Origin: Flavobacterium sp. M31R6 | Lineage (GTDB): Bacteria > Bacteroidota > Bacteroidia > Flavobacteriales > Flavobacteriaceae | NCBI RefSeq assembly: GCF_013284035.1 | Contig: NZ_CP054141.1 | Coordinates: 1-64,000 of the forward strand | DNA length: 64,000 bases | Direction of reading: 5' to 3' | Part shown: positions 16,372 to 25,785 of the stretch, in pieces | Position numbering within the stretch: the stretch's first letter is position 1 | Layout: each line of letters starts with the position of its first letter | Translations under genes and position numbers: made by a program | Notes under the pieces: generated by a model | What the model saw: only the letters and a program-made list of their open reading frames with translations | Database searches by the model: none | What the model was told of the DNA's origin: nothing

Positions 16372-18528
16372 TTATCTTTTAACTAGCTTTCCTTTTTTAT
16401 CAATAGGAATGTTAGTTTTTACTATTGATTTTGGTTGTAAATCATCCAAAACATTTAAAGCTTCTTCAACATAAATGTCTTTCGACAAACTTTCATGCCA
16501 CCTTTCTCTTTTTTCTTTCAGAACAGGATCTTTGCCTGTTCCTTCTAATTCATAAGGCAATGAAGTGAACTTCAAATTATTTTTATAATCAACAATTGGC
16601 TTAAACTTTTTGGAGGCTTCTTCAATTTGATTCTGCTCCGATTTAAATTTATCTATGTTTAAGCTATAATTGTTTTCAGCACTTCTACTATCAATCCATT
16701 TAGCATTTTCTTCAATCAATTTAAATTGAACATTGTTTTCAATTCTCTTTTTACTGTTAATAATTGCTTGATCAAATTTTGAAGTATTATTCCAAACCGT
16801 ATAAGTAGCCGAATCAATTTTATCCCATGCCAATGCGTGCACTTCGTCACGTTCACCCATTTTTAAATAAGCATAACGATCCGGTATAACCACATCACTG
16901 CTTACTCCTTCTAATTGCGTTGAACCACCATTAATTCTGTAAAATTTTTGAATAGTTGTTTTTAAGGCTCCGAAATCTCCATAAGCACTATTCTTGATAT
17001 ATTGATTCAAGTCAATTACCCTTTGAACCGTTCCTTTACCATAAGTTTGTTTGCTTCCAATTATAATTCCTCTTTTATAATCCTGCATAGCTGCTGCCAA
17101 TATCTCCGAAGCAGATGCTGAAAATTCATTTACCATAATTACCAATGGACCATCCCAAGCTATTTTTTTATCGGTATCATACAGAATTTCTTTTTTTACA
17201 GACGATTTAACCTGAACAATAGGCCCTTCTTCTATAAACAAACCAGCAATATTTACAACTGCCTCCAAAGAACCACCTCCATCATCACGTACATCAAGAA
17301 CAATACCTTTTACGCCGGCTTCTTTCAAACGATCTACTTCTTTAGCCATATCGTTAGCCGCATCTCGTCCTTTTCCGTCTTTGTTCTCAAAATCAATATA
17401 AAATTTAGGCAAATAAATAACCCCATATTTCAAACCATTTTTCTCAACAATACTTGATTTAACATACGTTTCTTCAATCTCAACAATATCCCTGATGATT
17501 GGAATAATTTGCAAAGAACCATCTGCTTTTTTTACGGTAAGACGAACTTCAGAACCTTTTGGCCCTTTTATTTTTTTTATAACATCCGCCAAACGCATTC
17601 CTACTATATCTACAGCAGTTCCATTAGATTGAGCTACTTTAATAATTAAATCTCCTTTTTCCAATTGTTTTCCTCTCCATGCTGGACCTCCTGAAATAAG
17701 TTCTAAGACTTCAATGTAATCGTTTTTCTTTTGTAGCTGAGCGCCAATACCTTCAAATTTACCACTTATGCTTACATCAAATTTTTCTTTTTCATCTGGA
17801 GCGAAATAAGAAGTATGCGGGTCAAATTGAGCCATAATAGAATTGATATACAATGTAAACCAATCTTCTCTTTTTAATTCACTCATAGCCCCAAAAGACT
17901 CATTCAATGACTTCATTGAGCTTTCTCTTGTTTCTTTTTCCAACACAACTTCTGATTTTACAACATAAGCAGGATCTTTGATTTTTTTTCCTTCTTCTAA
18001 TTTCTGCTTTTCAGTTAAAGAAGAAAGCGTAGATAACTTTATTTGTTTCCTCCATTTTTCTTTTAACTCAGTGTTATTTTTGGCATACGGAGCTTTATCA
18101 TAATCTACATTAAATTCCTCTTCAATTTTATAATCAAAAGGACTCTTTAAAACGTCTTTGAACATTTTATTTCCCTCTTCCACACGAAGCATCAAACGAT
18201 CGTAAGTAAGATTAAAGAAAGTCAAATCTTTAGTCGTTAACTGATCATCCAACTCCAATTCGTATTTGGAAAACTCATTTATATCAGACTGCAGGAAAAA
18301 ACGTTTGGAAGGATCCAAAGCTTCTATATACTCTTTGTAAACTCCTTTTGAGAAATTATCATCAATTGTTAGAGGACTATAATGTCCCTTCTTTATTACA
18401 AACATCAATAACTCCAATAACAACTTGTCTTTATCTGGATCAACTGATTTTTTTGAATTAATTGTAAAGGCAAATAAGGTAGCCGAAAGGCATACTACAG
18501 CTATGAGTTTTATATAATTTCTTTTCAT
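16372..18528 (-). CDS. prc: Carboxy-terminal (tail-specific) processing protease, copy 1
   Basis: A protein of about 718 aa with an N-terminal signal peptide (MKRNYIKLIAVVCLSATLFAF), a helical N-terminal domain, a PDZ domain (about 240-330, GKFEGIGAQLQKKNDYIEVLELISGG), and an S41 peptidase core. The core has Ser in NEFSASASEI (near residue 470) and Lys in QTYGKGTVQ, forming the Ser/Lys dyad. A C-terminal DUF3340-like region completes it. It degrades periplasmic proteins by recognising C-terminal tails. It is a close tandem paralogue of the next gene; start chosen at the second Met. Confidence 0.9.
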   Translation of the reverse strand: MKRNYIKLIAVVCLSATLFAFTINSKKSVDPDKDKLLLELLMFVIKKGHYSPLTIDDNFSKGVYKEYIEALDPSKRFFLQSDINEFSKYELELDDQLTTKDLTFFNLTYDRLMLRVEEGNKMFKDVLKSPFDYKIEEEFNVDYDKAPYAKNNTELKEKWRKQIKLSTLSSLTEKQKLEEGKKIKDPAYVVKSEVVLEKETRESSMKSLNESFGAMSELKREDWFTLYINSIMAQFDPHTSYFAPDEKEKFDVSISGKFEGIGAQLQKKNDYIEVLELISGGPAWRGKQLEKGDLIIKVAQSNGTAVDIVGMRLADVIKKIKGPKGSEVRLTVKKADGSLQIIPIIRDIVEIEETYVKSSIVEKNGLKYGVIYLPKFYIDFENKDGKGRDAANDMAKEVDRLKEAGVKGIVLDVRDDGGGSLEAVVNIAGLFIEEGPIVQVKSSVKKEILYDTDKKIAWDGPLVIMVNEFSASASEILAAAMQDYKRGIIIGSKQTYGKGTVQRVIDLNQYIKNSAYGDFGALKTTIQKFYRINGGSTQLEGVSSDVVIPDRYAYLKMGERDEVHALAWDKIDSATYTVWNNTSKFDQAIINSKKRIENNVQFKLIEENAKWIDSRSAENNYSLNIDKFKSEQNQIEEASKKFKPIVDYKNNLKFTSLPYELEGTGKDPVLKEKRERWHESLSKDIYVEEALNVLDDLQPKSIVKTNIPIDKKGKLVKR

Positions 18529-18848
18529 ATGTGACATGTTATTTTTTGATTTCCCGATAGTACTCGGGACGGGATAAATTCACTTATATGCGTTTGTATT
18601 TACAACATTTTTTTTGTCTTGCTAATTGCATAAAGCTAAAGTGTTTTCTAAAGTACATTAAAAACTATGCCAAATATATTGACTGCCAGATAATATTTTG
18701 TTAAAGATATAAATTAGTTTTTTTAACTTAAACAAATCAATGGTCTGAAAAGCAGTTTATTCTATTATTTAACATTTACTGTTTTTATCTATAAAAAAAA
18801 CGCTTCAAAAATTGAAGCGTTTTTTATTAGTATGAATCTATTTAAAAT
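18529..18848. other. Intergenic region between the two prc copies
   Basis: About 320 bp with no gene. It contains a CCCGATAGTACTCGGG-like motif (about 18553-18568) and a minus-strand TATATTTG (18671-18678). It also contains the block ATTAAAAACTATGCC (about 18658-18672) and, further on, TTTTGTTAAAG, both of which recur upstream of copy 2 (about 21045-21095), so the upstream region was duplicated with the gene. The terminator of copy 2 is at 18793-18825. Confidence 0.65.
18793..18825 (-). terminator. Terminator of the second tail-specific protease gene
   Basis: ACGCTTCAA / TTGAAGCGT with a 3-nt loop, flanked by A-run and T-run. Confidence 0.85.
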
Positions 18849-21002
18849 TTATGATTTAACCAGCTTCCCTTTTTTATCTCCCGGAATACTGGTTTTTACA
18901 ATTGCTTTTGGTTGTAAATCATCCAAAACATTTAAAGCTTCTTCAACATAAATATCTTTTGACAAGCTTTCATGCCATCTTTCTCTTTTTTCTTTCAAAA
19001 CAGGATCTTTGGTGATCCCTTCTAATTCGTAAGGTAATGAAGTGAACTTTAAATTATTTTTATAATCAACAATTGGCTTAAACTTTTTAGCTGTTTCTTC
19101 AATTTGATTCTGAGCAATTTTAAATTTATCTATATTCAAGCTATAATTGTTTTCAGCGCTTCTGCTATCAATCCATTTAGCATTTTCTTCGATTAATTTA
19201 AATTGAACATTACTTTCAATTCTCTTTTTACTATTTGCTATTGCTTGATCAAATTTTGAAGTGTTAGTCCAAACAGTATAAGGAGCTGGATCAATTTTAT
19301 CCCATGGCATTGCATTTTCTTCATCACGCTCTCCCATTTTTAAATAAGCATAACGATCCGGCATAACCACGTCACTGCTTACTCCTTCTAATTGGGTTGA
19401 ACCACCATTAATTCTGTAAAATTTCTGAGTGGTTGTTTTCAATGCGCCTAAATCACCAGCAGAACTATTACGAACAAATTGGTTCAAGTCAATTACATTT
19501 TGAACAGTTCCTTTACCGTACGTTTGTTTACTACCTATGATAATTCCTCTTTTATAATCTTGGATAGCAGCTGCCAAAATCTCTGATGCCGATGCCGAAA
19601 ATTCATTCACCATAATTACCAATGGTCCATCCCATTCAATTTTTTTGTCGGTATCGTACAAGATTTCTTTTTTCTTACCCGCCGATTTTATTTGAACGAT
19701 AGGTCCTTGCTCAATAAACAAACCTGCGATATCTACAACAGTTGATAAAGATCCACCACCATCATCACGTACATCAAGAACAATACCCTTTACTCCTGCT
19801 TTTTTCAAACGATCCACTTCTAGTGCAATATCCTTACCGGCATCTCTTCCGTCTTTATTTTCAAAGTCGATATAAAATTTAGGCAAATATATAACCCCAT
19901 ATTTCAAACCGTTTTTATCAACCACACTTGACTTGGCGTAAGTTTCTTCTATCTCAACAATATCTCTTATAATTGAAATCACTTGAATAGTTCCATCTAC
20001 TTTTTTCACGGTAAGACGAACTTCAGAACCTTTTGGGCCCTTGATTTTTTTAACTACATCATCCAAACGCATTCCTACAACATCAACAGGAACACCATTG
20101 CCTTGAGCCACTTTCATCACTAAATCTCCTGCTTCCAATTGCTTTCCTCTCCAAGCCGGTCCACCTGAAATTAATTCTGAAATTTCAGTATAATCATTTT
20201 TCTTTTGCAATCTGGCACCAATACCTTCAAGCTTACCGCTCATACTCACATCAAATCTTTCTTTTTCTTCAGGAGCAAAATAAGTGGTATGTGGGTCAAA
20301 ACGGGACATGATAGAATTGATGTACAATGTAAACCAATCATCTCTTTTTAAATCATTCATAAATCCAAAGGATTCATTTAATGAATTCAAAGAGCTTTCT
20401 CTAGTTTCAATATCAAGAGCCGCATCTGTTTTCATTACGTAATTAGGATCTTTCAATTTCTTATCCTCTTCCATTTTTTTCTTGTCTGTAAAAGACGAAA
20501 GAGTCGATAATTTAATTTGTTTTCTCCATTTCTCTTTCAATTCTGTACTGTTTTTAGAATAAGGAGCTTTATCGTAATCTACATTAAAATCCTCATCAAC
20601 GCTATAGTCAAACGGTTTCCCTAAAATGTCTTTAAATACTTTTTTACTTTCTTCCATACGAAGCATTAAACGATCGTATGTAAGATTAAAAAAAGTCAAA
20701 TCTTTATTAATCAACTGATCATCCAATTCCAATTCGAATTTGGAAAATTCATTAATATCCGATTGCAGAAAGAAACGTTTAGACGGATCTAATGCAGCTA
20801 TATAATCTTTGTAAACCCCTTTTGAAAAATTATCATCTATTACAGCAGGATTATAATGTCCTTTTTCAATTACAAATGTCAATAACTCCAAAAGCAATTT
20901 ATCTCTCTCTGGATCTACTGATTTTTTTGAATTAATATTAAAGGCGAATAAGGTAGCCGAAAGGCATACCACAGCTATGAGTATTTTATAATTTCTTTTC
21001 AT
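18849..21002 (-). CDS. prc: Carboxy-terminal (tail-specific) processing protease, copy 2
   Basis: A protein of about 717 aa with the same architecture as the copy at 16372: signal peptide (MKRNYKILIAVVCLSATLFAF), helical domain, PDZ (GKLEGIGARLQKKNDYTEISELISGG), S41 core with NEFSASASEI and QTYGKGTVQ, and DUF3340-like tail. The two proteins are nearly colinear and, by eye, about 80% identical; both keep the Ser/Lys dyad. Differences cluster in the PDZ domain, which could alter substrate choice. Start taken at the internal Met before KRNYK, eight codons inside the longest frame. Confidence 0.9.
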   Translation of the reverse strand: MKRNYKILIAVVCLSATLFAFNINSKKSVDPERDKLLLELLTFVIEKGHYNPAVIDDNFSKGVYKDYIAALDPSKRFFLQSDINEFSKFELELDDQLINKDLTFFNLTYDRLMLRMEESKKVFKDILGKPFDYSVDEDFNVDYDKAPYSKNSTELKEKWRKQIKLSTLSSFTDKKKMEEDKKLKDPNYVMKTDAALDIETRESSLNSLNESFGFMNDLKRDDWFTLYINSIMSRFDPHTTYFAPEEKERFDVSMSGKLEGIGARLQKKNDYTEISELISGGPAWRGKQLEAGDLVMKVAQGNGVPVDVVGMRLDDVVKKIKGPKGSEVRLTVKKVDGTIQVISIIRDIVEIEETYAKSSVVDKNGLKYGVIYLPKFYIDFENKDGRDAGKDIALEVDRLKKAGVKGIVLDVRDDGGGSLSTVVDIAGLFIEQGPIVQIKSAGKKKEILYDTDKKIEWDGPLVIMVNEFSASASEILAAAIQDYKRGIIIGSKQTYGKGTVQNVIDLNQFVRNSSAGDLGALKTTTQKFYRINGGSTQLEGVSSDVVMPDRYAYLKMGERDEENAMPWDKIDPAPYTVWTNTSKFDQAIANSKKRIESNVQFKLIEENAKWIDSRSAENNYSLNIDKFKIAQNQIEETAKKFKPIVDYKNNLKFTSLPYELEGITKDPVLKEKRERWHESLSKDIYVEEALNVLDDLQPKAIVKTSIPGDKKGKLVKS

Positions 21003-21234
21003 AAAGCTAATAATAGAATTCATCAATTTTTTTATCTAAGTTACATTAAAAACTATGCCAGCCCCCTAGATACCTACATAATTTTTTGTTAAAGGTATAA
21101 AATTGATTTTTTAAGTTTCAAAAATTAAACCCAAAAAATATATTTTATTTGTTCGCAATATAAGATTTTGTGTTAGTACATTTGTTTTCGAAGTCAAAAT
21201 TTATGAAAAATTATATCTTTTTAACAGCTATTAA

Positions 21235-22014
21235 ATGAAAAATGAAAGGCCTTTAATACTAATTACAAATGACGATGGTGTTTCTGCTCCGGGCATAAGA
21301 GCTTTGATCGAAGTAATGGCAACAATAGGAGATGTCGTTATCGTCGCTCCAGATAAACCCCAAAGCGCCATGGGGCATGCCATTACCATAAACGACACTT
21401 TATATCTCAATAAAATTTCAAAAGACACAGATGCAATCATAGAATACAGCTGTTCCGGAACTCCTGTAGATTGTGTTAAAATAGCCGTTCACGAAATTTT
21501 AAAACGCAAACCGGACCTTTGTGTGTCGGGTATTAATCATGGTTCCAACTCATCCATAAATGTCATCTATTCCGGAACAATGAGTGCCGCCGTAGAAGCT
21601 GGAATCGAAGGTATTCAAGCAATTGGTTTTTCTTTATTGGATTATGATTGGAATGCCGATTTTGAACAAATCAAATCGTTTATCAAAACAATCACACTCG
21701 AAGTTTTAAAGAACAAACTTCCGGAAGGCGTTATTTTGAATGTAAATTTTCCCAAATTAAAGAAAAAAGAAATCAAAGGAATTAAAATTTGCCGTCAAGC
21801 TAATGCCCTTTGGACGGAAAAATTTGACAAACGACAAACCCCTCAAGGCAAAGATTACTACTGGCTTACAGGAGAATTTGTTAATCAGGACAAAGGCGAA
21901 GACACAGATGAGTGGGCATTGCAAAATGGATTTATTTCGATAGTCCCTGTACAATTTGACCTGACCGCACATCACGCAATACAAAACTTAACCAAAAGAG
22001 ATTGGAATGAATAA
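21235..22014 (+). CDS. surE: 5'/3'-nucleotidase SurE
   Basis: A 259-aa SurE phosphatase that removes phosphate from nucleoside 5'- and 3'-monophosphates. The metal-binding motif ITNDDGVSAPGI is at residues 10-21. SGTPVDCVKIAV and CVSGINHGSN follow, then YSGTMSAAVEA, all active-site blocks of the family. Its stop codon overlaps the start of the next small gene by 8 bp, indicating translational coupling. Confidence 0.95.
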   Translation: MKNERPLILITNDDGVSAPGIRALIEVMATIGDVVIVAPDKPQSAMGHAITINDTLYLNKISKDTDAIIEYSCSGTPVDCVKIAVHEILKRKPDLCVSGINHGSNSSINVIYSGTMSAAVEAGIEGIQAIGFSLLDYDWNADFEQIKSFIKTITLEVLKNKLPEGVILNVNFPKLKKKEIKGIKICRQANALWTEKFDKRQTPQGKDYYWLTGEFVNQDKGEDTDEWALQNGFISIVPVQFDLTAHHAIQNLTKRDWNE

Positions 22015-22291
22015 AGAAATGAATAAAATAGACTTACTTATCGGATTCTTAATAGGAATTCTAGCTTCCCTCTTGGGAATGTTTTTGTACATTACACTTG
22101 TTGTTCACTCGGATTTTATGGCCGGAATCCAATCCATGAAAAACGAAGGACATCTTGGGAAAATTGTTACCCTAGGCTCTATAATGGATTTAATCGCCTT
22201 CGGAATTTTACTAAAAATGAATAAAGAAATTATGGCAAGAGGTGTCGTTTTGGCAGTTATCATGCTCACTATTGTTACTTTATTTCTTTAG
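22007..22291 (+). CDS. Small membrane protein between surE and lpxB
   Basis: A 94-aa protein with three hydrophobic segments (about residues 8-31, 48-66 and 74-93). No motif is recognised. It overlaps the surE stop by 8 bp and sits directly before lpxB; the same order is, from memory, common in flavobacteria, which suggests a real gene. The exact start (this ATG or the one four codons later) is uncertain. Function unknown. Confidence 0.75.
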   Translation: MNKEMNKIDLLIGFLIGILASLLGMFLYITLVVHSDFMAGIQSMKNEGHLGKIVTLGSIMDLIAFGILLKMNKEIMARGVVLAVIMLTIVTLFL

Positions 22292-22304
22292 AGCTGTTGA
22301 GTCA

Positions 22305-22379
22305 CTAAGTCGCTAAGATTCTACGTTTTTTTTAAAAATCTCCGTTTTATCTCAGCGACTTAGTATCTCAGAATCTTAG
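22305..22379. repeat. Interleaved inverted repeats upstream of lpxB
   Basis: CTAAGTCGCT (22305-22314) pairs with AGCGACTTAG (22354-22363), and CTAAGATTCT (22313-22322) pairs with AGAATCTTAG (22370-22379). The two helices overlap by two bases on the left and are crossed rather than nested, so they are alternatives or could form a pseudoknot. Confidence 0.7.
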
Positions 22380-22391
22380 TATCTAAAATAT

Positions 22392-22399
22392 TATCTTTG
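22392..22399 (+). promoter_or_regulatory. -7 element for lpxB
   Basis: TATCTTTG (TAnnTTTG) 21 bp before the lpxB ATG at 22421. It overlaps the TTG that would open a longer lpxB frame at 22397, supporting the ATG. Confidence 0.5.
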
Positions 22400-22420
22400 T
22401 TCATCCAAAAAAACACAAAA

Positions 22421-23533
22421 ATGAAATACTATATTATTGCAGGAGAAGCTTCTGGAGACTTACATGGTTCCAATTTAATGAAAGCACTTTATGAAGAAGA
22501 CCCAAATGCCGACATCCGTTTTTGGGGTGGCGATTTGATGCAAAATGTAGGCGGAACTTTGGTAAAACACTATCGCGAATTGGCATTCATGGGGTTTATC
22601 GAAGTGGCGTTCAACTTGAAAACCATTTTGAATAACATCACTATTTGCAAAAACGACATTACGCAATTCAAACCGGACGTGATTATTTACATCGATTATC
22701 CCGGTTTCAACATGCGAATTGCCAAATGGGCGAAACAAGTCGGATATAAAAACCATTATTACATTTCCCCACAAATTTGGGCTTGGAAAGAAAACCGAAT
22801 CACGGCTATCAAACACGATATTGACAAAATGTACGTAATTTTGCCATTCGAAAAAGACTTTTACGAAGTCAAACATAAATTCTCTGTTGAATTTGTTGGG
22901 CATCCATTGATTGATGCCATCCACAATCAATCAGGTATTGACGCTAATACTTTCAAGACAGAAAATCAATTGTCCGAAAAACCAATTATCGCCATTTTAC
23001 CCGGTAGCCGGAAACAGGAAATCAGTAAAATGTTATCGGTGATGCTAAGTGTTGTCAAGGATTTCCCCGATTATCAATTTGTGATTGCAGGAGCTCCAAG
23101 CCAGGAATTATCATTTTACCAGCAATTCATTTCCGGCGAAAACATAAAATTCGTCTCGAACAAAACCTATGCTTTATTACGAAACGCCACCGCGGCACTG
23201 GTAACATCCGGAACGGCCACGCTCGAAACCGCTCTTTTCAAAGTTCCAGAAGTCGTTTGCTACAAAGGCAGTTGGGCCTCCTATCAAATCGCCAAACGCA
23301 TCATCACCCTAAAATACATTTCGCTTGTCAACCTAATTATGGACAGGGAAGTTGTAACCGAATTAATTCAAGAAGACTGCTCAACCAAACGCATCCGTGA
23401 AGAATTAACCAAAATTCTGGAACCCAATTACCGAAAAACACTTCTTGAAAACTACGATTTACTCGAAGAAAAATTGGGAGGAATAGGCGCCAGCAAAAAA
23501 ACAGCTCACTTAATTGTTGATTCCATAAAGTAA
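22421..23533 (+). CDS. lpxB: Lipid-A-disaccharide synthase
   Basis: A 370-aa GT19 glycosyltransferase that joins UDP-2,3-diacylglucosamine and lipid X to make the lipid A disaccharide. Family blocks are YYIIAGEASGDLHGS at the N-terminus, MGFIEV, the YISPQIWAWKENRI block, VGHPLIDAI, LPGSRKQEI and the nucleotide-binding SGTATLETALFKVPEVVCYK. The start is the ATG of MKYYIIA. It acts at the inner membrane in the Raetz pathway, which fits the LptC gene found later in the window. Confidence 0.95.
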   Translation: MKYYIIAGEASGDLHGSNLMKALYEEDPNADIRFWGGDLMQNVGGTLVKHYRELAFMGFIEVAFNLKTILNNITICKNDITQFKPDVIIYIDYPGFNMRIAKWAKQVGYKNHYYISPQIWAWKENRITAIKHDIDKMYVILPFEKDFYEVKHKFSVEFVGHPLIDAIHNQSGIDANTFKTENQLSEKPIIAILPGSRKQEISKMLSVMLSVVKDFPDYQFVIAGAPSQELSFYQQFISGENIKFVSNKTYALLRNATAALVTSGTATLETALFKVPEVVCYKGSWASYQIAKRIITLKYISLVNLIMDREVVTELIQEDCSTKRIREELTKILEPNYRKTLLENYDLLEEKLGGIGASKKTAHLIVDSIK

Positions 23534-23546
23534 TTTTAAAATAAGT

Positions 23547-23660
23547 TGGGCGTGCCACCATAAAGAAAAGGAGCCAAATCATCTTGTGGTGATTTGGCTC
23601 CTTTCCTTTATGCTGTCGGGCTATCCACGCTACTTCGGTAGCTTGCTCCTATCCCTCACG
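23547..23660. repeat. Hairpin repeat element between lpxB and comEC
   Basis: A 52-bp hairpin (23560-23611) with a 15-bp perfect inner stem, AAAGGAGCCAAATCA / TGATTTGGCTCCTTT. One mismatch extends it by six more pairs (ATAAAG / CTTTAT), and the loop is 8 nt. It is flanked by TTGGGCGTGCC on the left and GTCGGGCTATCC then TAGCTTGCTCCTATCCC on the right. From memory, such GGGCGTGCC and GTCGGGCTATCC flanks around variable stems occur repeatedly in flavobacterial intergenic regions. There is no T-run, so it is not a simple terminator. Confidence 0.65.
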
Positions 23661-23736
23661 CAAGACAAGCGGACAATCATAAGGAAATTCTTTACAAAAG
23701 CACTTATTTCTTACAAAATATTTGTATTTTGGCATT

Positions 23737-25776
23737 ATGAAAGTAATGCAATTCCCAGTAGCCAGAATCACGATAGCCTTTATTGCAGGCATACTGCTCG
23801 CCTATTCCCTAAAGCCAATCCTTCCTCCAATTGTATTTGCTTTTCTGACTATAAACGCCATTATTTTTATCGGAACGTATTATTCAAGTAAAACAAATGC
23901 AAAATCTCAAGTGCCTTTTGGAATCACAACGTACCTCCTAGTCTTTTCCATCGGTGTCACCACACAAACAGTCCACACCGATTCCAACCAACGAAACAAC
24001 TACACTCACTACAAAAACATCTTTGACAAAAACCACACTTACATACTTACATTAAGGGAAAAATTAAAAAGTACCGTTTTCAACGATCGCTATATTGCCT
24101 TAGTAAATTCAATTGATCAAGAAAAATCCTCTGGCCGAATTCTACTCAACATTAGCAAAGACAGCACAAGACATTCTTTTGACATCGGAAATCAATTAAA
24201 AATCAATGCACTTTTATATAAAAATAGAAGCCAGAAGAATCCCAATCAATTTGATTACCAGAAATACCTCGAAAACAAACAAATCTATGCCCAACTCTAC
24301 TCGGAGCCAAATAAAATACAGCTCAATGCCGAAATAACAAAAGACATTTGGTATTACACCGCACGACTAAGAACCCGGATTATCCAAAATTTAGAGAAAA
24401 GCAAATTCCACAATAAAGAATTAAACGTTGCCGTAGCACTAATAATGGGTCAACAGCAAGACATTGATTCCGAAATTATTCAGGACTATCAATATGCAGG
24501 AGCTGTACATATCTTATCGGTTTCGGGATTGCATATTGGATTTATATTACTGTTCGTCACTTTTCTGCTAAAACCTTTTCCTAATACAAAAAAAGGTGCT
24601 TTCATCAAGTTGTTACTTACACTCGCTGCCTTGTTCCTTTTTGGGATTTTGGCAGGATTAGCCCCTTCGGTGGTACGCTCGGTAACGATGTTTTCTTTTG
24701 TTGCGATCGGGCAATATTTGAGAAGAAGCGTCAATATTTATCACACACTTCTTGTTTCGATTTTACTTATCTTGCTGTTTCAGCCTTCATTCTTATTCGA
24801 TGTCGGTTTTCAGTTGAGTTATGTTGCCCTGTTTTTTATCGTTTGGCTGCAGCCTTTGATGGCAAAACTTTGGCAACCAAAAAACAAAATCCTTAACTAC
24901 TTTTGGGACATCTTGACCGTTTCATTTGCGGCGCAGATTGGCACTTTGCCTCTCAGTATTTATTACTTTCATCAGTTTCCAGGATTGTTCTTTGTCACAA
25001 ATATCATTGTGATTCCGTTCCTGAGTATTATTATGGGAGTTGGCTGTCTGGTAATGGTTTTTGCTTCTTTCAGCTGGGTTCCTTTTTATCCGGCAAAAAT
25101 TCTGGAAATAAGTATTTATTATTTGGACAAAATAATTGGCTACATTGCCTCATTGGAACAATTCATTATCAAAGACATTCCTTTAAACACAGCACTCCTA
25201 ATAAGTAGTTATTTGGTTATTATCACAACAATTATTGCTTTCCAGCAAAAACGCTTTAAAAACTTAGTTTGGGCATTAATAGCCTTGGTAACCTTTCAAT
25301 TATCTGCTATTGCAACAAAATGGGAAGTCCAAAATCAAGCCGAGTTTGTTGTTTTAAATACCTCAAAAAATACCCAGCTCTTAGAACGAAATGGAGCTAA
25401 CGCAAAGCTATATGCTAATAGCAGCTTTTTAAAAAATTCCGAAACCAACAAAGTACTCGCTTCCTATCTCACGGCCAACTTTAGCGAATTAAAAGAAAAA
25501 CATAAACTGAAGAATCTGATATATTTTAAAGGAAATAAAATCCTGCTAATAGACAGTTCAAAAGTGTATCCGAAGACGATACAACCAGATATTTTAATAA
25601 TCACACAATCTCCAAAAATTAATTTTGACAGACTATTGCAAACTACAAAACCTAAAATGGTTGTTGCAGATGCATCCAATTACAAATCGTTTCAGAAAAG
25701 ATGGAAAACAACTTGTTCCCAACAAAAAATCCCTTTTCACGCAACTAGTGAAAAGGGATTCTATAAAATTAATTAA
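23737..25776 (+). CDS. comEC: ComEC/Rec2 family DNA uptake protein
   Basis: A 679-aa polytopic membrane protein. It has an N-terminal TM pair with a soluble OB-like part (residues about 10-210) and the Competence domain with the signature GAVHILSVSGLHIGFI and GLAPSVVRSVTMF (about 250-480). After this comes a truncated C-terminal region lacking a full metallo-beta-lactamase signature (no HxHxDH seen). The family forms the inner-membrane channel for transforming DNA. The start is the ATG of MKVMQF; an upstream TTG frame at 23722 is less likely. The last 30 bp overlap the terminator of the facing thioredoxin gene. Confidence 0.88.
   Translation: MKVMQFPVARITIAFIAGILLAYSLKPILPPIVFAFLTINAIIFIGTYYSSKTNAKSQVPFGITTYLLVFSIGVTTQTVHTDSNQRNNYTHYKNIFDKNHTYILTLREKLKSTVFNDRYIALVNSIDQEKSSGRILLNISKDSTRHSFDIGNQLKINALLYKNRSQKNPNQFDYQKYLENKQIYAQLYSEPNKIQLNAEITKDIWYYTARLRTRIIQNLEKSKFHNKELNVAVALIMGQQQDIDSEIIQDYQYAGAVHILSVSGLHIGFILLFVTFLLKPFPNTKKGAFIKLLLTLAALFLFGILAGLAPSVVRSVTMFSFVAIGQYLRRSVNIYHTLLVSILLILLFQPSFLFDVGFQLSYVALFFIVWLQPLMAKLWQPKNKILNYFWDILTVSFAAQIGTLPLSIYYFHQFPGLFFVTNIIVIPFLSIIMGVGCLVMVFASFSWVPFYPAKILEISIYYLDKIIGYIASLEQFIIKDIPLNTALLISSYLVIITTIIAFQQKRFKNLVWALIALVTFQLSAIATKWEVQNQAEFVVLNTSKNTQLLERNGANAKLYANSSFLKNSETNKVLASYLTANFSELKEKHKLKNLIYFKGNKILLIDSSKVYPKTIQPDILIITQSPKINFDRLLQTTKPKMVVADASNYKSFQKRWKTTCSQQKIPFHATSEKGFYKIN
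25722..25760 (-). terminator. Terminator of the thioredoxin-like gene, inside comEC
   Basis: A 13-bp perfect stem (AATCCCTTTTCAC / GTGAAAAGGGATT) with a 7-nt loop, followed on the minus strand by six T. It lies wholly in the 3' coding end of comEC. Confidence 0.75.
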
Positions 25777-25785
25777 TTGTATTTC

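Noticed and set aside
23586..23891. A 101-codon plus-strand frame over the hairpin repeat and the start of comEC
   Set aside because: It covers a repeat element and overlaps comEC in another frame, with no family resemblance.
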